Positions 38,001 to 47,500 of a stretch of 64,000 nt of DNA are shown piece by piece. The position numbers and the translations under genes were made by a program. This stretch comes from Nematostella vectensis. Its lineage: Eukaryota; Cnidaria; Anthozoa; Actiniaria; Edwardsiidae. Under the pieces are notes generated by a model. That model was not told where the DNA came from, did not search any database, and saw only the letters and a list, made by a program, of their open reading frames with translations. Numbering within the stretch: the stretch's first letter is position 1; each line of letters begins with the position of its first letter. The stretch spans positions 5,191,001-5,255,000 of the forward strand of contig NC_064042.1 in NCBI RefSeq assembly GCF_932526225.1, in the 5' to 3' direction.

Positions 38001-41000
38001 CTTATCTAACTAATAAGGTAAGGACAACTTTGACTACTCATGTATAAACCTAGCTATGTTGTAAAACTATCATTTAGCTAATTTAATTGAGAATTTGTTT
38101 GTTCTCTTATCTACAGAGGAAAAACAAAAAAAAATTCGCAATCATCCTTGCAAAGTCTTCTTTTTCTTTTCTTCATCATCTCTGTCTTTGTTATGGTTTT
38201 ATCCCAAAGTTTATTTTCAAGATAGCAAAATGTCAAAGTGTCTATCCTTCTTTCTCGTAAGAGACAATATTTTTTGCCTGTTAGGATAATATCATAATCA
38301 TTTTTGTTTCCTTTATGTTTTTCTCATGTTTTGAAAAAAATTGGAAAAGGTATGAAATGTCTGAGATGACAAAAAAAATCTTTTTTCTTTTATTAAGGTG
38401 AAACAATATCAGACTGAATGAAGGCATTATAGGCAAAATATTTAACTTTTCTTCTCCTTACAATCAATCTGCATTCTTCCCCTAGGTAGAGATATTTTCA
38501 TGTTTTGTTGATATTGAATCAACAATTATGACCAAAACTGTGATTTATTTTTCCTTTTTAAGGGGGGGGGAGGGGCCCATTCTATTTTTAGGTATCAAGC
38601 TACTTATGGGCAGCCCTTTGTGCTGGCAGAGTAAAGAGCATGAAAATGAAATGGATTTTGACCTGAGGAGCTAAGAAATATGGTAAAATAATATAAAATA
38701 GACACATTCCAGTCTATTCAGACACTAGAAAAATATTTACATAGCTGTCTAGGTGAGCAAAAATTTGGACCTCATCAAAAGCCTTAATTTTTGTGTGAAT
38801 GCTCATACATTCTCTTTGTATTCCTGCATTGGTTCTGTCCGATGGCAAAAGATTGTCCAAGCTGGGTTGACTTGGAGGTGTCTATGTCATATCTGCCATC
38901 TACCCATTCTGCTACACCCTCGGGTCAAAATTTATTTGATTTTCTTAATTATGATCTCTAATCTGGTAGCAGAAGCCTTATATTTATTTACAAATAGCAG
39001 AGAGCACTTACAGTATATGTGAGTAGGGAACACTTACAGTATGTGTGAGCAGGGAACACTTATAGTATGTGTGAGCAGGGAACACTTATAGTATGTGTGA
39101 GCAGGGAACACTTATAGTATGTGTGAGCAGGGGACACTTATAGTATGTGTGAGCAGGGAACACTTATAGTATGTGTGAGCAGGGAACACTTATAGTATGT
39201 GTGAGCAGGGAACACTTACAGTGTGCATAAGCAGGAAACACTTATAGTATGCGTGAGCAGGGAACACTTATAGTATGTGTGAGGAGGGAACACTTATAGT
39301 ATGTGTGAGGAGGGAACACTTATAGTATGTGTGAGCAGGAAACACTTATAGTATGTGTGAGCAGGAAACACTTACAGTATGTGTGAGCAGGGAACACTTA
39401 CAGTATGTGTGAGCAGGGAACACTTATAGTATGTGTGAGCAGGGGACACTTATAGTATGTGTGAGCAGGGAACACTTATAGTATGTGTGAGCAGGAAACA
39501 CTTACAGTATGTGTGAGCAGGGAACACTTATAGTATGTGTGAGCAGGGAGCACTTACAGTATGCATAAGCAGGAAACACTTATAGTATGTGTGAGGAGTG
39601 AACACTTATAGTATGTGTGAGCAGGGAACACTTATAGTATGTGTGAGCAGGAAACACTTATAGTATGTGTGAGCAGGAAACACTTATAGTATGTGTGAGC
39701 AGGGAACACTTACAGTATGTGTGAGCAGGGAACACTTACAGTATGTGTGAGCAGGAAACACTTATAGTATGTGTGAGCAGGAAACACTTACAGTATGTGT
39801 GAGCAGGGAACACTTACAGTATGTGTGAGGAGGGAACACTTATAGTATGTGTGAGGAGGGAACACTTATAGTATATGTGAGCAGGGAACACTTACAGTAT
39901 GTGTGAGCAGGAAACACTTAAAGTATGTGTGAGGAGGAAACACTTATAGTATGTGTGACCATTAAGAAGCCCCTCCCCTTCTTGAATGAATGCTGTCCAA
40001 ACTGTGATTTTTCCATTCTTATCTTATACTGTAGTTGCATTTATGACAGCAAATCTTTGGTGGTCGAGAAATTTGTCTTGAATTTTTTAAAGGTTAACAT
40101 TTCAAGAAGGATAACTGTGCTTTGTGAATAAAGTAGGTGAAGGATAGTGCTATAAAACACATTTTTAGTTTCATCTTCTATTAATATAGTACTTGAACTT
40201 AATAAAAGTGTTAAAAAAGGACTGAAAATTTTCATCATGGGTAGTTTTGGCTGTGAGAGGTTGGGTTCTCTTGCCGCAAACATCTGCTCAAGTCTCCTGA
40301 TCTTCAAAGCTGTACTTAAAAAAAGAAATTAATAACATGGCCAGACACATTTATATTAGACCTGATTATTATTTATTGTAGAAATGTATCAGTTGTCAAT
40401 CAAATGCAGCTACACACTAACAGCTAATAGCCACCTCTTGTACTATTGGTAAATGATATCCTTGGCAATTTACTAATATCACTGATAATTTTTTGGTGTG
40501 CTGCAAAAGAAGTTGTGATTGGGAGGAGGTTAAACTTCATTATGTTTGTGCTGTTAGTAACAAAAAATATTGACCCCCTCCCCCTTTGTCACTGAGCGAA
40601 ATCCCCCTCCAGAGATAAAGCTAAATCCGTCTCTGCTCAATATGAAAATTGTAATAAAGTTGGAATATTGACGATTCTTAAACCTGGGATATTCCACAGT
40701 TATTCGCTTCTTATTAATAGCCACCCCCTCCCCCCAAATATTCTAAATGTCTCTGAGTTTTGTTTCGTTTCCTAATTCAAGCTGGAAATCGTAGAAAGTG
40801 GTATCTTACCTCTTGTTTAAGCTTAAGTGATGCCACTTCATTCTCCAGATTCTTCTTTTCCGTCTTCATCTTTTCGATGATGGACTTGCTTGAAGACAGT
40901 TCGCGAGTCAGCGATCCTTTCTCCCATTCCGTCTCCGCTAGCTGTCTCTTCGTGTTCAACAAGTCGTCTTGGTATTTCTTGGTTTCGCCCTTTGAATCGC

Positions 41001-42556
41001 GTAGCTGCTCCTCCAAACTTGCTTTTTGTTTCGACAAATTGTCGATTTGCGATTGCAGTCTGTTTTGCTGTGGAAGAACGAAAATGTTGTTTTAACAGGC
41101 GAATGACAAAAAAATATTGATAAGATGTGACTTGTCAAACGCATCTTGGGAACAATTCCGATGTAGGTTATCATTGGACAAACCTTGCATATGGATAGTT
41201 GTTACGGCCTTTCGAGAAAGAAGAAAGAAGAAAGTGTTTATCATTCGCGCTTCGCGCAAGGGTTCAAATATGGCGGGGAAAACTCGAAGAGCCTCATGGG
41301 TAGTAAAGCACACCGCTGACAAACAAGCAGAAGTTGGGGCGCCTTTTTTTCTCTCTTGGCCCGCGGAAGGGAGCTGCACAGCTTAGATGTTTCTGGATTG
41401 TTCGACACAACAAAAAGGTTGTAAAAGCTCTTAAAAACAATGCGTATGGAATGTAAAATATGTTTTTTGTTAACAGGGATAAGGACCTCGCCTATTTTAT
41501 TACAAATATTTTCGTTTCCTGGAAAACAGTTTGATTTGGTGTGAAGAAGTTTTTTTCTGTAAAATGTTGGGTAGACTTTTTAATGCGGGCAACTGTATTG
41601 TGGGGACGCGTATTATTTATTTTGAATTCTTTTTTGAAATTTTTACTTGGTTTTGCGAAATGCCCAAATGATCTAGCTCTAATTGAGTAGTACAATATCT
41701 TGATACCTTTAAAACGATTCAACGCAATTTTACGGCCATCAACAAGTCAACCACGGCAGACAATTATCAATCCTCATAAAACCAATCAATCATTTGCATA
41801 GCTTTGTTTCCACCTATCTGTTAAACAAGTACCAATGTTGGCTTGTTTACATGTTGGAGTCCAAGGAAAAGTTTGCAAAAATTTCTGCAATGGTTTTCAA
41901 AACGCGATTATGCTTTGCGCCGATGTTTTACAGCCATTTGAAATAGGGGGCTTAGATCCTTCGTTTGGTACTTTTCTAAGCCGTTTTTTCCAAATCAAAG
42001 TTATTAAGTGTGTGTTTTGCAATCTGCAAGTTTTGTAAAGATGCGCATTTTACAATCTGCAAGTTTTGCAAAGTACGAGATTTGCAATCTGCCAGTTGTG
42101 TAAAGATGCGCATTTTACAATCTGCAAGTTTTGCAAAGTGCGAGTTTTCAAATGTGCGATTTAAGTGTGTGTTTTGCAATCTGCAAGTTTTGTAAAGATG
42201 CGCATTTAACAATCTGCAAATTTTGCAAAGTGCACGTTTTGTGAAGTGCAAGATTTGCATTGAAAGAGCAAGTTATGTAAGTTTCAAATTATAAGGGCAA
42301 GTTTTGTGCGGTGTCCTTCTACCTCTGCGCGGTGCTCCTCCCGCACTCCATCAAGCTCGACTTTAAACTTTTGATACGTCACTTCCAGATCGGTGAAGCT
42401 TTCCTTGGCCGCCGCTAGCTGCTGCAAAGTCACGTCCGCCGCGCTCTCAGTATGCTCGTACGAGCTATTAAAGCTTGATTCAGACTCGCTTGCGACTTCC
42501 TTCTCGACGCTCTCTTCCACCTGATTCCCATTCTGGTCTTTGACTTTAGTTGACAT
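17036..42556 (-). CDS. Gene A: giant coiled-coil protein with a decayed internal exon
   Basis: Supported intact exons: 42556-42323, 41067-40810, 36709-36488, 35450-35184, 34897-34716, 24598-24404, 23724-20642, 20470-20217, 19623-18874, 17906-17673, 17329-17036. Their phases connect throughout. The decayed exon 33493-25201 is phase 2-2; skipping it joins AG to T (a Ser codon) and gives about 1,990 aa. The N-terminus (MSTKVKDQNG) is acidic and Ser-rich, then coiled coil begins. The 3.1-kb exon encodes a 54-residue coiled-coil repeat. Exons 17906 and 17329 encode a non-coiled tail with SP sites and a C-terminus rich in YSSG/YRSS/RYSS, ending in RKYF. No membrane span or catalytic domain is seen. 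It resembles gene B in rod, tail and orientation, so the two are probably tandem paralogues. Phase-0 exons could be missing from the long introns. Confidence 0.8.
17370..17665. repeat. ATC/CAT trinucleotide-rich microsatellite
   Basis: An imperfect run of CATCAT, CACCAT and ATCATC lies in the last intron of gene A between exons 17673 and 17329. It yields artificial open frames rich in His, Ile or Met on both strands; none is supported as a gene. Confidence 0.8.
18045..18800. repeat. Minisatellite of about 31 bp in a gene A intron
   Basis: About 24 copies of a unit like CACGCACTTCCACACGTAAC followed by ACTAAGACGAG. A longer variant block containing CTTATACCATCCACACGCACC recurs about every 280 bases, which gives a higher-order structure. 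It lies in the intron between exons 18874 and 17906. The Cys/Val-rich frames on the minus strand are repeat artefacts. Confidence 0.85.
19840..19950. repeat. Probable dispersed repeat fragment
   Basis: The segment has GACTCGAATAAGCGCCC, then AAATAAGCCCCCCCC and GAATAAGCCCCCCCC, the kind of short repeated word seen in animal dispersed repeats. There is no second copy in the window that I could find, so this is weak. Confidence 0.3.
20060..20230 (-). repeat. 39-bp tandem repeat containing the splice donor of a gene A exon
   Basis: Four units of 39 bp. On the minus strand each carries GCTAAGGATAAG|GTAACATA or a close variant. The first donor ends exon 20470-20217; further copies would end at 20178, 20139 (a GC instead of GT) and 20100. 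The unit is 13 codons long and stays open, so each extra donor would lengthen the protein by 13 residues. Confidence 0.85.
20642..23724 (-). repeat. 54-residue coiled-coil repeats in the 3.1-kb exon of gene A
   Basis: The exon repeats a unit of about 54 residues (162 bp) with the core EKE..I..LR.EK, then ESL..QI and a short Val/Ile-rich NV.I.VES stretch. Six full units and one shorter unit form a larger period of about 359 residues. For example, HRKELMEKEYLIAQL near 22514 recurs as HRKELMEKEYLISQL near 21437, and a more diverged copy lies near 23570. Exon 24598-24404 and the end of the decayed exon carry the same unit. Confidence 0.8.
25201..33493 (-). pseudogene. Decayed giant coiled-coil exon of gene A
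   Basis: The acceptor (TTGCAG|GTGTCT) and donor (ATGGG|GTGAGA) are still present. Coiled-coil coding continues from end to end but is broken. Frameshifts of one base lie near 33290, 32630-32637 (run of 8), 32240, 31855, 29080, 27797, 27726, 27441-27449 (run of 9), 27018, 26455, 25809 and 25538. In-frame stops are at 31774, 31309, 31210, 28423, 27786, 27273, 27102, 25606 and 25227. A DNA element is inserted at 29609-30800. Seven +1 and five -1 shifts, with the element and one target copy removed, give 7,095 bp, a multiple of three, so the lesion list is self-consistent. The neighbouring exons of 7.9 kb and 3.1 kb carry no lesion. Skipping this exon is in frame. Alternatives are a bad sequence patch or a null haplotype. 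Confidence 0.8.
29609..30800. mobile_element. Non-autonomous DNA transposon, 142-bp terminal inverted repeats
   Basis: TGTACAGGACCCGAAATGA begins the left end at 29609 and its reverse complement ends the right end at 30800. The arms 29609-29750 and 30659-30800 are both 142 bp and contain an 18-bp subrepeat. GTTC occurs directly outside each end (29605-29608 and 30801-30804) as a 4-bp target-site duplication. Deleting the element and one GTTC restores a continuous coiled-coil frame (KKEL then KTEL). No transposase frame is visible. A TGT.. end with a 4-bp duplication recalls Ginger-type elements, but that family call is weak. Confidence 0.85.
33497..33736. repeat. Minisatellite of 15-16 bp beside a splice acceptor
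   Basis: About 15 copies of CACTTCCATATAAGG and CAACATCCATATAAGG variants lie immediately upstream (minus sense) of the acceptor of the decayed exon of gene A. In translation it gives YGSALYG/MDVALYG frames that are not genes. Confidence 0.85.
34360..34586. mobile_element. Foldback/MITE-like palindrome of about 227 bp
   Basis: ACAAAAGGTTGTCGTCAACC at 34360 is the reverse complement of GGTTGACGACAACCTTTTGT ending at 34586. The arms are about 95 bases with few mismatches and a centre of about 35 bases near 34455-34489. It lies in a gene A intron. No clear target-site duplication was found. Confidence 0.75.
36180..36500. repeat. Tandem repeat of about 69-77 bp containing a gene A splice donor
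   Basis: About four units. On the minus strand the unit begins with the exon end AGTACTGTCAAG|GTATGATGCC of exon 36709-36488. Intact donor copies recur at 36413 and 36344, and more diverged copies lie below that. The unit also has a C-rich stretch and CCTCAGCAAATCCT. Use of the extra donors would meet a TGA directly after the real exon end. Confidence 0.8.
37236..37622. mobile_element. Possible MITE with short inverted repeats
   Basis: ACATGACGGAAAAA near 37240 matches the reverse complement TTTTTCCGTCATGT near 37606-37620, about 380 bp apart, in the large gene A intron between exons 40810 and 36709. A TTAAGG near each side suggests a wider but diverged repeat. The interior is AT-rich without a gene. 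Confidence 0.45.
39002..39955. repeat. 26-bp minisatellite, about 36 copies
   Basis: The unit is GGAACACTTATAGTATGTGT followed by GAGCAG, with mostly single-base variants (TATAG/TACAG, GAGCAGG/GAGGAGG). The copies run head to tail without unique spacers, so this is not a CRISPR. It lies in a gene A intron. Confidence 0.95.
42008..42265. repeat. Imperfect tandem repeats in the first intron of gene A
   Basis: Words such as TTTGCAATCTGCAAGTTTTG and TAAAGATGCGCATTTTACAA alternate, giving a unit near 55-60 bp and a larger repeat near 165 bp. The block lies just downstream (minus sense) of exon 1 (42556-42323). Confidence 0.75.
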
Positions 42557-44526
42557 TGGTAGCAGTTTTATTAATCGGTGGATGGATGAGGTTTAGATGG
42601 GGGAGAGGAATCTGATCCAAGCTGCTGGCTGTCAGCTGATCAGGTGAAGCGTACCGCCACAAACAACAGCACTTAGATGGTTTATCTGTCAATCATCTTG
42701 GTAGTATTTGAGAGAGGACTATGATGGGCTCACCGTTAAGGGGAAGATTCCCTTGGGAGGAACGCCAAATAATTTTTGAACTTTAATTCCACGAAAGTAT
42801 CTTCAAGTAAAAAGATACTAAGATATACTAATGGTCAAATTATTTTTGCATTAGTTTTATTATAAATAGGAGTGCAAAAAGGGATTTTACAAGAAATTGG
42901 CAGCTAACGTTTCTAGTAAGCGTCCCTTTTCACGCATCATCTGAGCCATTGAAACAGTACAAAAGAAAAGTCCTCGACTCGTAATAAAAGTCTTCGATTA
43001 GACTTCTCAGATATTTGCTATTTAAAAAACTGCTTGAATAGCACAGAAATGCAATGATTGAGTCATCTGTGTACATGATTTTTGTTTCACACTGAGAAAA
43101 CTACTTTGTTTTCATCAACGCACTTTTAAATTTTCAAACATTTAACTGATAGCTGTACTATAAGGTTGACCTGTCGCTCTTCAAAACTTAATTTTCAGAA
43201 AAATGGCAAAGTTTCTTAAACCGCAATATTGAAGTGAGAAACACTTCGTCAAGTTGAAAACTCTTGCTTCTTAAAACAGTCATAACATCCCTTCATTACT
43301 GTAACGAGGCCGGATGTTAATTAACCTTACGTCTAAAGCTATGTTTTTGTTCTTTGTTTAAATCTTTTCATACACAAAGCTGTGTTTTACAAAAGCTTAA
43401 ACAAAAATTTTTTTGGTGATAATCTTATTCTATAAACAGATAAAACTTTCATACCATGTTATGTGGTTTGTACAAATTTATGTGGGTGTACCATGGAATT
43501 GTTTAAGTGTCACGGTTTTTGGTAGCTCTCTAGTGAATATATACACCTATCAATGATGGGTGCTTCTTGCTTTGCTGAGCAATATTCTTAATTACAAATG
43601 CCATACAAAAAATACTTGTCAATTAAAAATTTGAGAATGCTTACTATACTTTAAAGCATAATGATAACTATCGTATGTACTGAAGTCGCAATCTCCGACT
43701 AGTCCAAAATTCAATGAGAGCCGGCTAGCAAGGCTAGGACGATATCTAGATTTGACTCAGCCATATTTTCAAATAAAAACAAAACGATGACGACGAGAAG
43801 ATTGCTAGTGGTGTTTTAAGTCATGTGCGTTATTACTTCGCGAGGGGAGGGGAGGTTATTAAATGCGTCTTTGTTGTGTTCGTAAAAGCATGTGGCCGAG
43901 CCACCGTGAGGGACTGAACACGAGTATGGCAAAAGTCGAAAGTACCGAAAAATCGCCAATTTTATTCGAAATATCTATTTCCCCCTCTCAAGCTAAAAAT
44001 ATTTATCCGAGATGATTCAAACTTTCACAGATTACTGAGGTCATCAAGGGCTATATCCTGTAAAAAGATTATTTTTTTGTTGTTCTGAACTTCTCGGTTG
44101 TAGACGGTCCCTGCAATAATCATTTTCTACCTTTGTTTTCTAACTTTGCCTGCGTACCCTATGATTTCTACGGATGATATAAATACCGTCTAGCTTTGCG
44201 CGCGCGTCCACACGCGATGCAGCGAAGCTCGCGCTAGAAACAAAAAGGCTCATGGGAATTTATTGATGGATAATTCCAAACAGCCTCTGGTGGTATTTTA
44301 TAATATGTATCGTCACATAAGGAACTACTCAGTTTCGTTTTTTTTTAGGGGGGGGTTGATAATATGTTATTTCTAAGAGAAATCCTGGAATTGATAACTT
44401 TTGTTTCGCGCTCGAGGATGATTACGTATTGTCTGACGTCATAATCAGCATTCCCCCAAACTGATCAAAACGTTCATGAAAGCGAAACGATAAACAAGTA
44501 TTCATGGAGCGTACCAAGTTTTCAAA
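42557..44526. other. Divergent spacer between gene A and gene C starts
   Basis: About 2 kb with no supported exon. Gene A is transcribed leftward and gene C rightward, so this probably holds two promoters facing away from each other. I see no clear TATA or initiator element and no repeat family. Confidence 0.4.
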
Positions 44527-44530
44527 ATGA
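44504..44530 (+). promoter_or_regulatory. Eight-codon upstream ORF overlapping the gene C start
   Basis: ATG at 44504 opens a frame of eight codons whose TGA overlaps the gene C ATG as ATGA at 44527-44530. If it lies in the mRNA leader it could lower or modulate initiation. The transcription start is not known. Confidence 0.35.
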
Positions 44531-47500
44531 TAGAGTTTTTTAAGGACCACCCCGTCCTCACCGGACTAGCAGTCTGCACAGCAGGAGCCGCAGCGTTCTG
44601 CTATTGCAGAAGTAAATCGATTGTCGAGGTACGTAGCGTCGTTTTGTGAGAAAAAGTGCGTGCGGTGGCGTGTTGGTGTCAATGTACAGCATGGTGTTTC
44701 TTTAACATTTCTATTTCCTTCGGCTTATTATTTGTTTTGTTGTGATTTTCTAGAGTGATGGTCAAGGAGAAGAGACCAAAGAAGAAGTACCCGTCGCGGT
44801 ACAAGACGCTGTCGAAGATGTCTCCGGTGAGTCCCGCCTTTTCGGGTTTATAATTATTTTTAGTATATTTCCCAATTTGATAAAAGAGCTTCTTTCTCAA
44901 CGTTCTACAAAAAATATTTATATCTTTTTTATTTTTCTAAATGCATTTAGTTTCTGAATCTTCGTTTGATCAGGATGCCTTTTGTATTAGCGTGTTTTCC
45001 AGCCGACCTTTTGCAAGCGGAGAAGTCTTCACAATGTCAAGAATTGCTTGTTTATCAAGGTATGTGGCTGACTTAATTTTACAAAAAAATTATGGGTAAT
45101 ATGTCAAGTTTTGACATGCCGTAGCTAGAGTATCTTTTCTGAGTAGCTCAAGTCAATTTATGAATCTTTAGCTAAGGGGAACATACGCCATTTTCTTCCA
45201 TACGCCTTTTGCCAAATTCCGATAGTACTGGGATAAATGTTATTTAACAAATAGATCTCATTTTATAAAAATGTACGCAACTTGACGCCAGTCGAGTTGC
45301 GTGACTGTTATTCATGACATGCTTTGACGTCATCTGTGCATCTATCAGAGGACTGAAGCGCAAAAAAATGAAATCTAATAGTTTTATACAACAATTAAAA
45401 TGTTGTCTTACATTATAATCTAGTGTAAGCGTGTGCCCGTGCTGACGCCAAGAGTGCGTGTGTCTTGTAATAACACATGGACCCTAGACCAATCAACCAA
45501 TCAGAGCGCGCGATTTACTAGTGTCGTTGTATAAATTCCAGTAATGTTTTCTAACGGATGTGCTATGCTTGCTATTATTGTCCTTTTTTATTTTTATAAT
45601 CTTTATAACCACTAACTGATGATGCTTAACTGTTTCTCGAATTTGTAGCCCGTTCTTGGGAGCTTTTGCTGCCCAGCTACAAGCAAGTGTTCCCGGAGCT
45701 CCACCCCCGGAACCTGCTTAACATCTTCATCAAGCCACGACTGCTGATGCCAAGTAAGTGCAATAATGATTATACACTAAATTAATTTAAAACATTTAGC
45801 CATCGGACGATAAGGCCTTACTAAAATGATATACAGATACTTACTAAAATTATTTATAAATCATTTCGCGTCAGACTAAATCAATGATCATTTTGCTTTG
45901 TCTCTTCAGTTGTAGTCTTGACCGTGTCTGCTCCAAGGCAAGCACTCGTTGTCTTTGAGTGTCCCGCTCCCACCGTCGTGCTGGGGGATATCCTGTACCT
46001 GATGTCAGCGGTTACCTTCGCCGCTCTTATATGCTTTGTTATCAACTTCGTCATGAAGATGAATATCCAGTCGAAGGTCAAATCCCTCCAGGTGAGCGTT
46101 TATTAAAGCGTGAAGATTCAAGAACCACGCCTCTACACCAACACGACGGACAAAATAGCATCTCCAGTTTTATTGTTATACTTGCATTCTTTTTTTGTTA
46201 TAATTCTCCCAATAAAGCTGTTAGATTTCGGGGAATCATTCTGGTTACTGTAATTATTGTTATGTTTGTACTTTAAGACGATTTGTATGGATAAAAACGA
46301 GTGTACTTTATTATTTTCATTGAAAGAGTGACCAATCGATCACCTTTAGTCTTTGGATTAGGTGTGCTAAACAAAACCATTTCCTATTTGTGCAACATAA
46401 AAACGATTCCTCGAAAACGTTTTGAAGCGTATTCACAGTTGCGTTTATTGCTCTTATCTTTATCAGGGAGGCCGTCTTGCCAGCATCACCGAGGTGCACC
46501 ATTTCCAAGAGAAGACAAGTGCTTGTCCATCTATTGCGTCGACAGACCGCCAAGAGAGTGATGCTCTCGTAACCACCGAGGTGAACGTCCAGCCGTCCTC
46601 ATCCGTAAAGTCGATTGTGACTGCATCCTCTACAGGACTCAAGGAGCTCCGCCCTTTTGACCTGCGTGCATCATGGGACACACAAAGCCTCGAGCGACTT
46701 GCCGCTTGTGCATCGCGCCAGGGGCGTCAAGTCACACTCCATCCCTCACTCGGCGAGTCTTTGACCAGGTTGATGAGACCCCTCAGCTTAGAGCTTGAGC
46801 AAATGGAGCCTCCGTCATCAGCTAAAAGACCTGTGCTTGTTACCATGCATGGTAGACATGCAATCTTTCGACGTTGCGTCAAGCTTCATCTGATGGATTA
46901 CTGCGCAACAAAACCAGACAACATGTCTACGCTCTTATCTTCTGTCAGCCAGGCGTCACATGATGAGCATGAGTGGATGGTGGCAGAGATCTCTGAGCAC
47001 CTTAAAGCTAACACAGTCAGTGTAACAACTCTGCAACTAGGCCTTGAGGGAATTGGCATGGGTTTCATGGATACAACAGCCCGCCCTCTATCAGTGTCTG
47101 TATTTGGATGCTTGGAGGGGGAAGCTCAGGTCGAGACTAAACAAGACCAAGCTTACATCATGGCAATTGAAGAAATGTTCAAGCCGTCCTCGCGAGTGAA
47201 ACAGATGGTGACGGAATTGCTTTCCGGTTTCAAGAAGCCTTACCTACCTCACATTTTTGGATCGTTGAAAACTCGAAGTGTTGAGGTGAGTGTTTATATA
47301 ATTGGGAAGATTGAATACCACATCCCTACACAAACACGGCGGACAAAATAGCATCTCCATTAGTATAGATTTAAACAGTTATACTCGAATATTTTCATGT
47401 TATCATGTTTCCGCTAAAGCCTGTTGGAATTTATGGTAACTAATCGAACATTTAAGTCTTTTGACTAGGAGCGCTAAACAAACAATAAATTATTTTTCAA

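Noticed and set aside
39002-39955. CRISPR array
   Set aside because: The 26-bp units are contiguous with no unique spacers, and the context is a eukaryotic intron.
40041-40317. Minus-strand frame KIRRLEQMFAAREPNLSQ with a good acceptor, as an extra gene A exon
   Set aside because: The acceptor is good, but the only open frame needs one carried base while the exon before it ends in phase 0, and no donor follows. It may be an old or cryptic exon; not supported.
3302-42556. One single gene covering gene A and gene B
   Set aside because: Gene A has a stop codon with a typical tail exon at 17036, gene B has its own ATG exon at 13242 in the same phase scheme, and 3.8 kb of non-coding spacer separates them.
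44949-45060. Possible gene C exon between 44950 and 45059
   Set aside because: It has a fair acceptor and donor, but it would leave two bases where the next exon needs one. Joining 44826 directly to 45649 keeps the frame.
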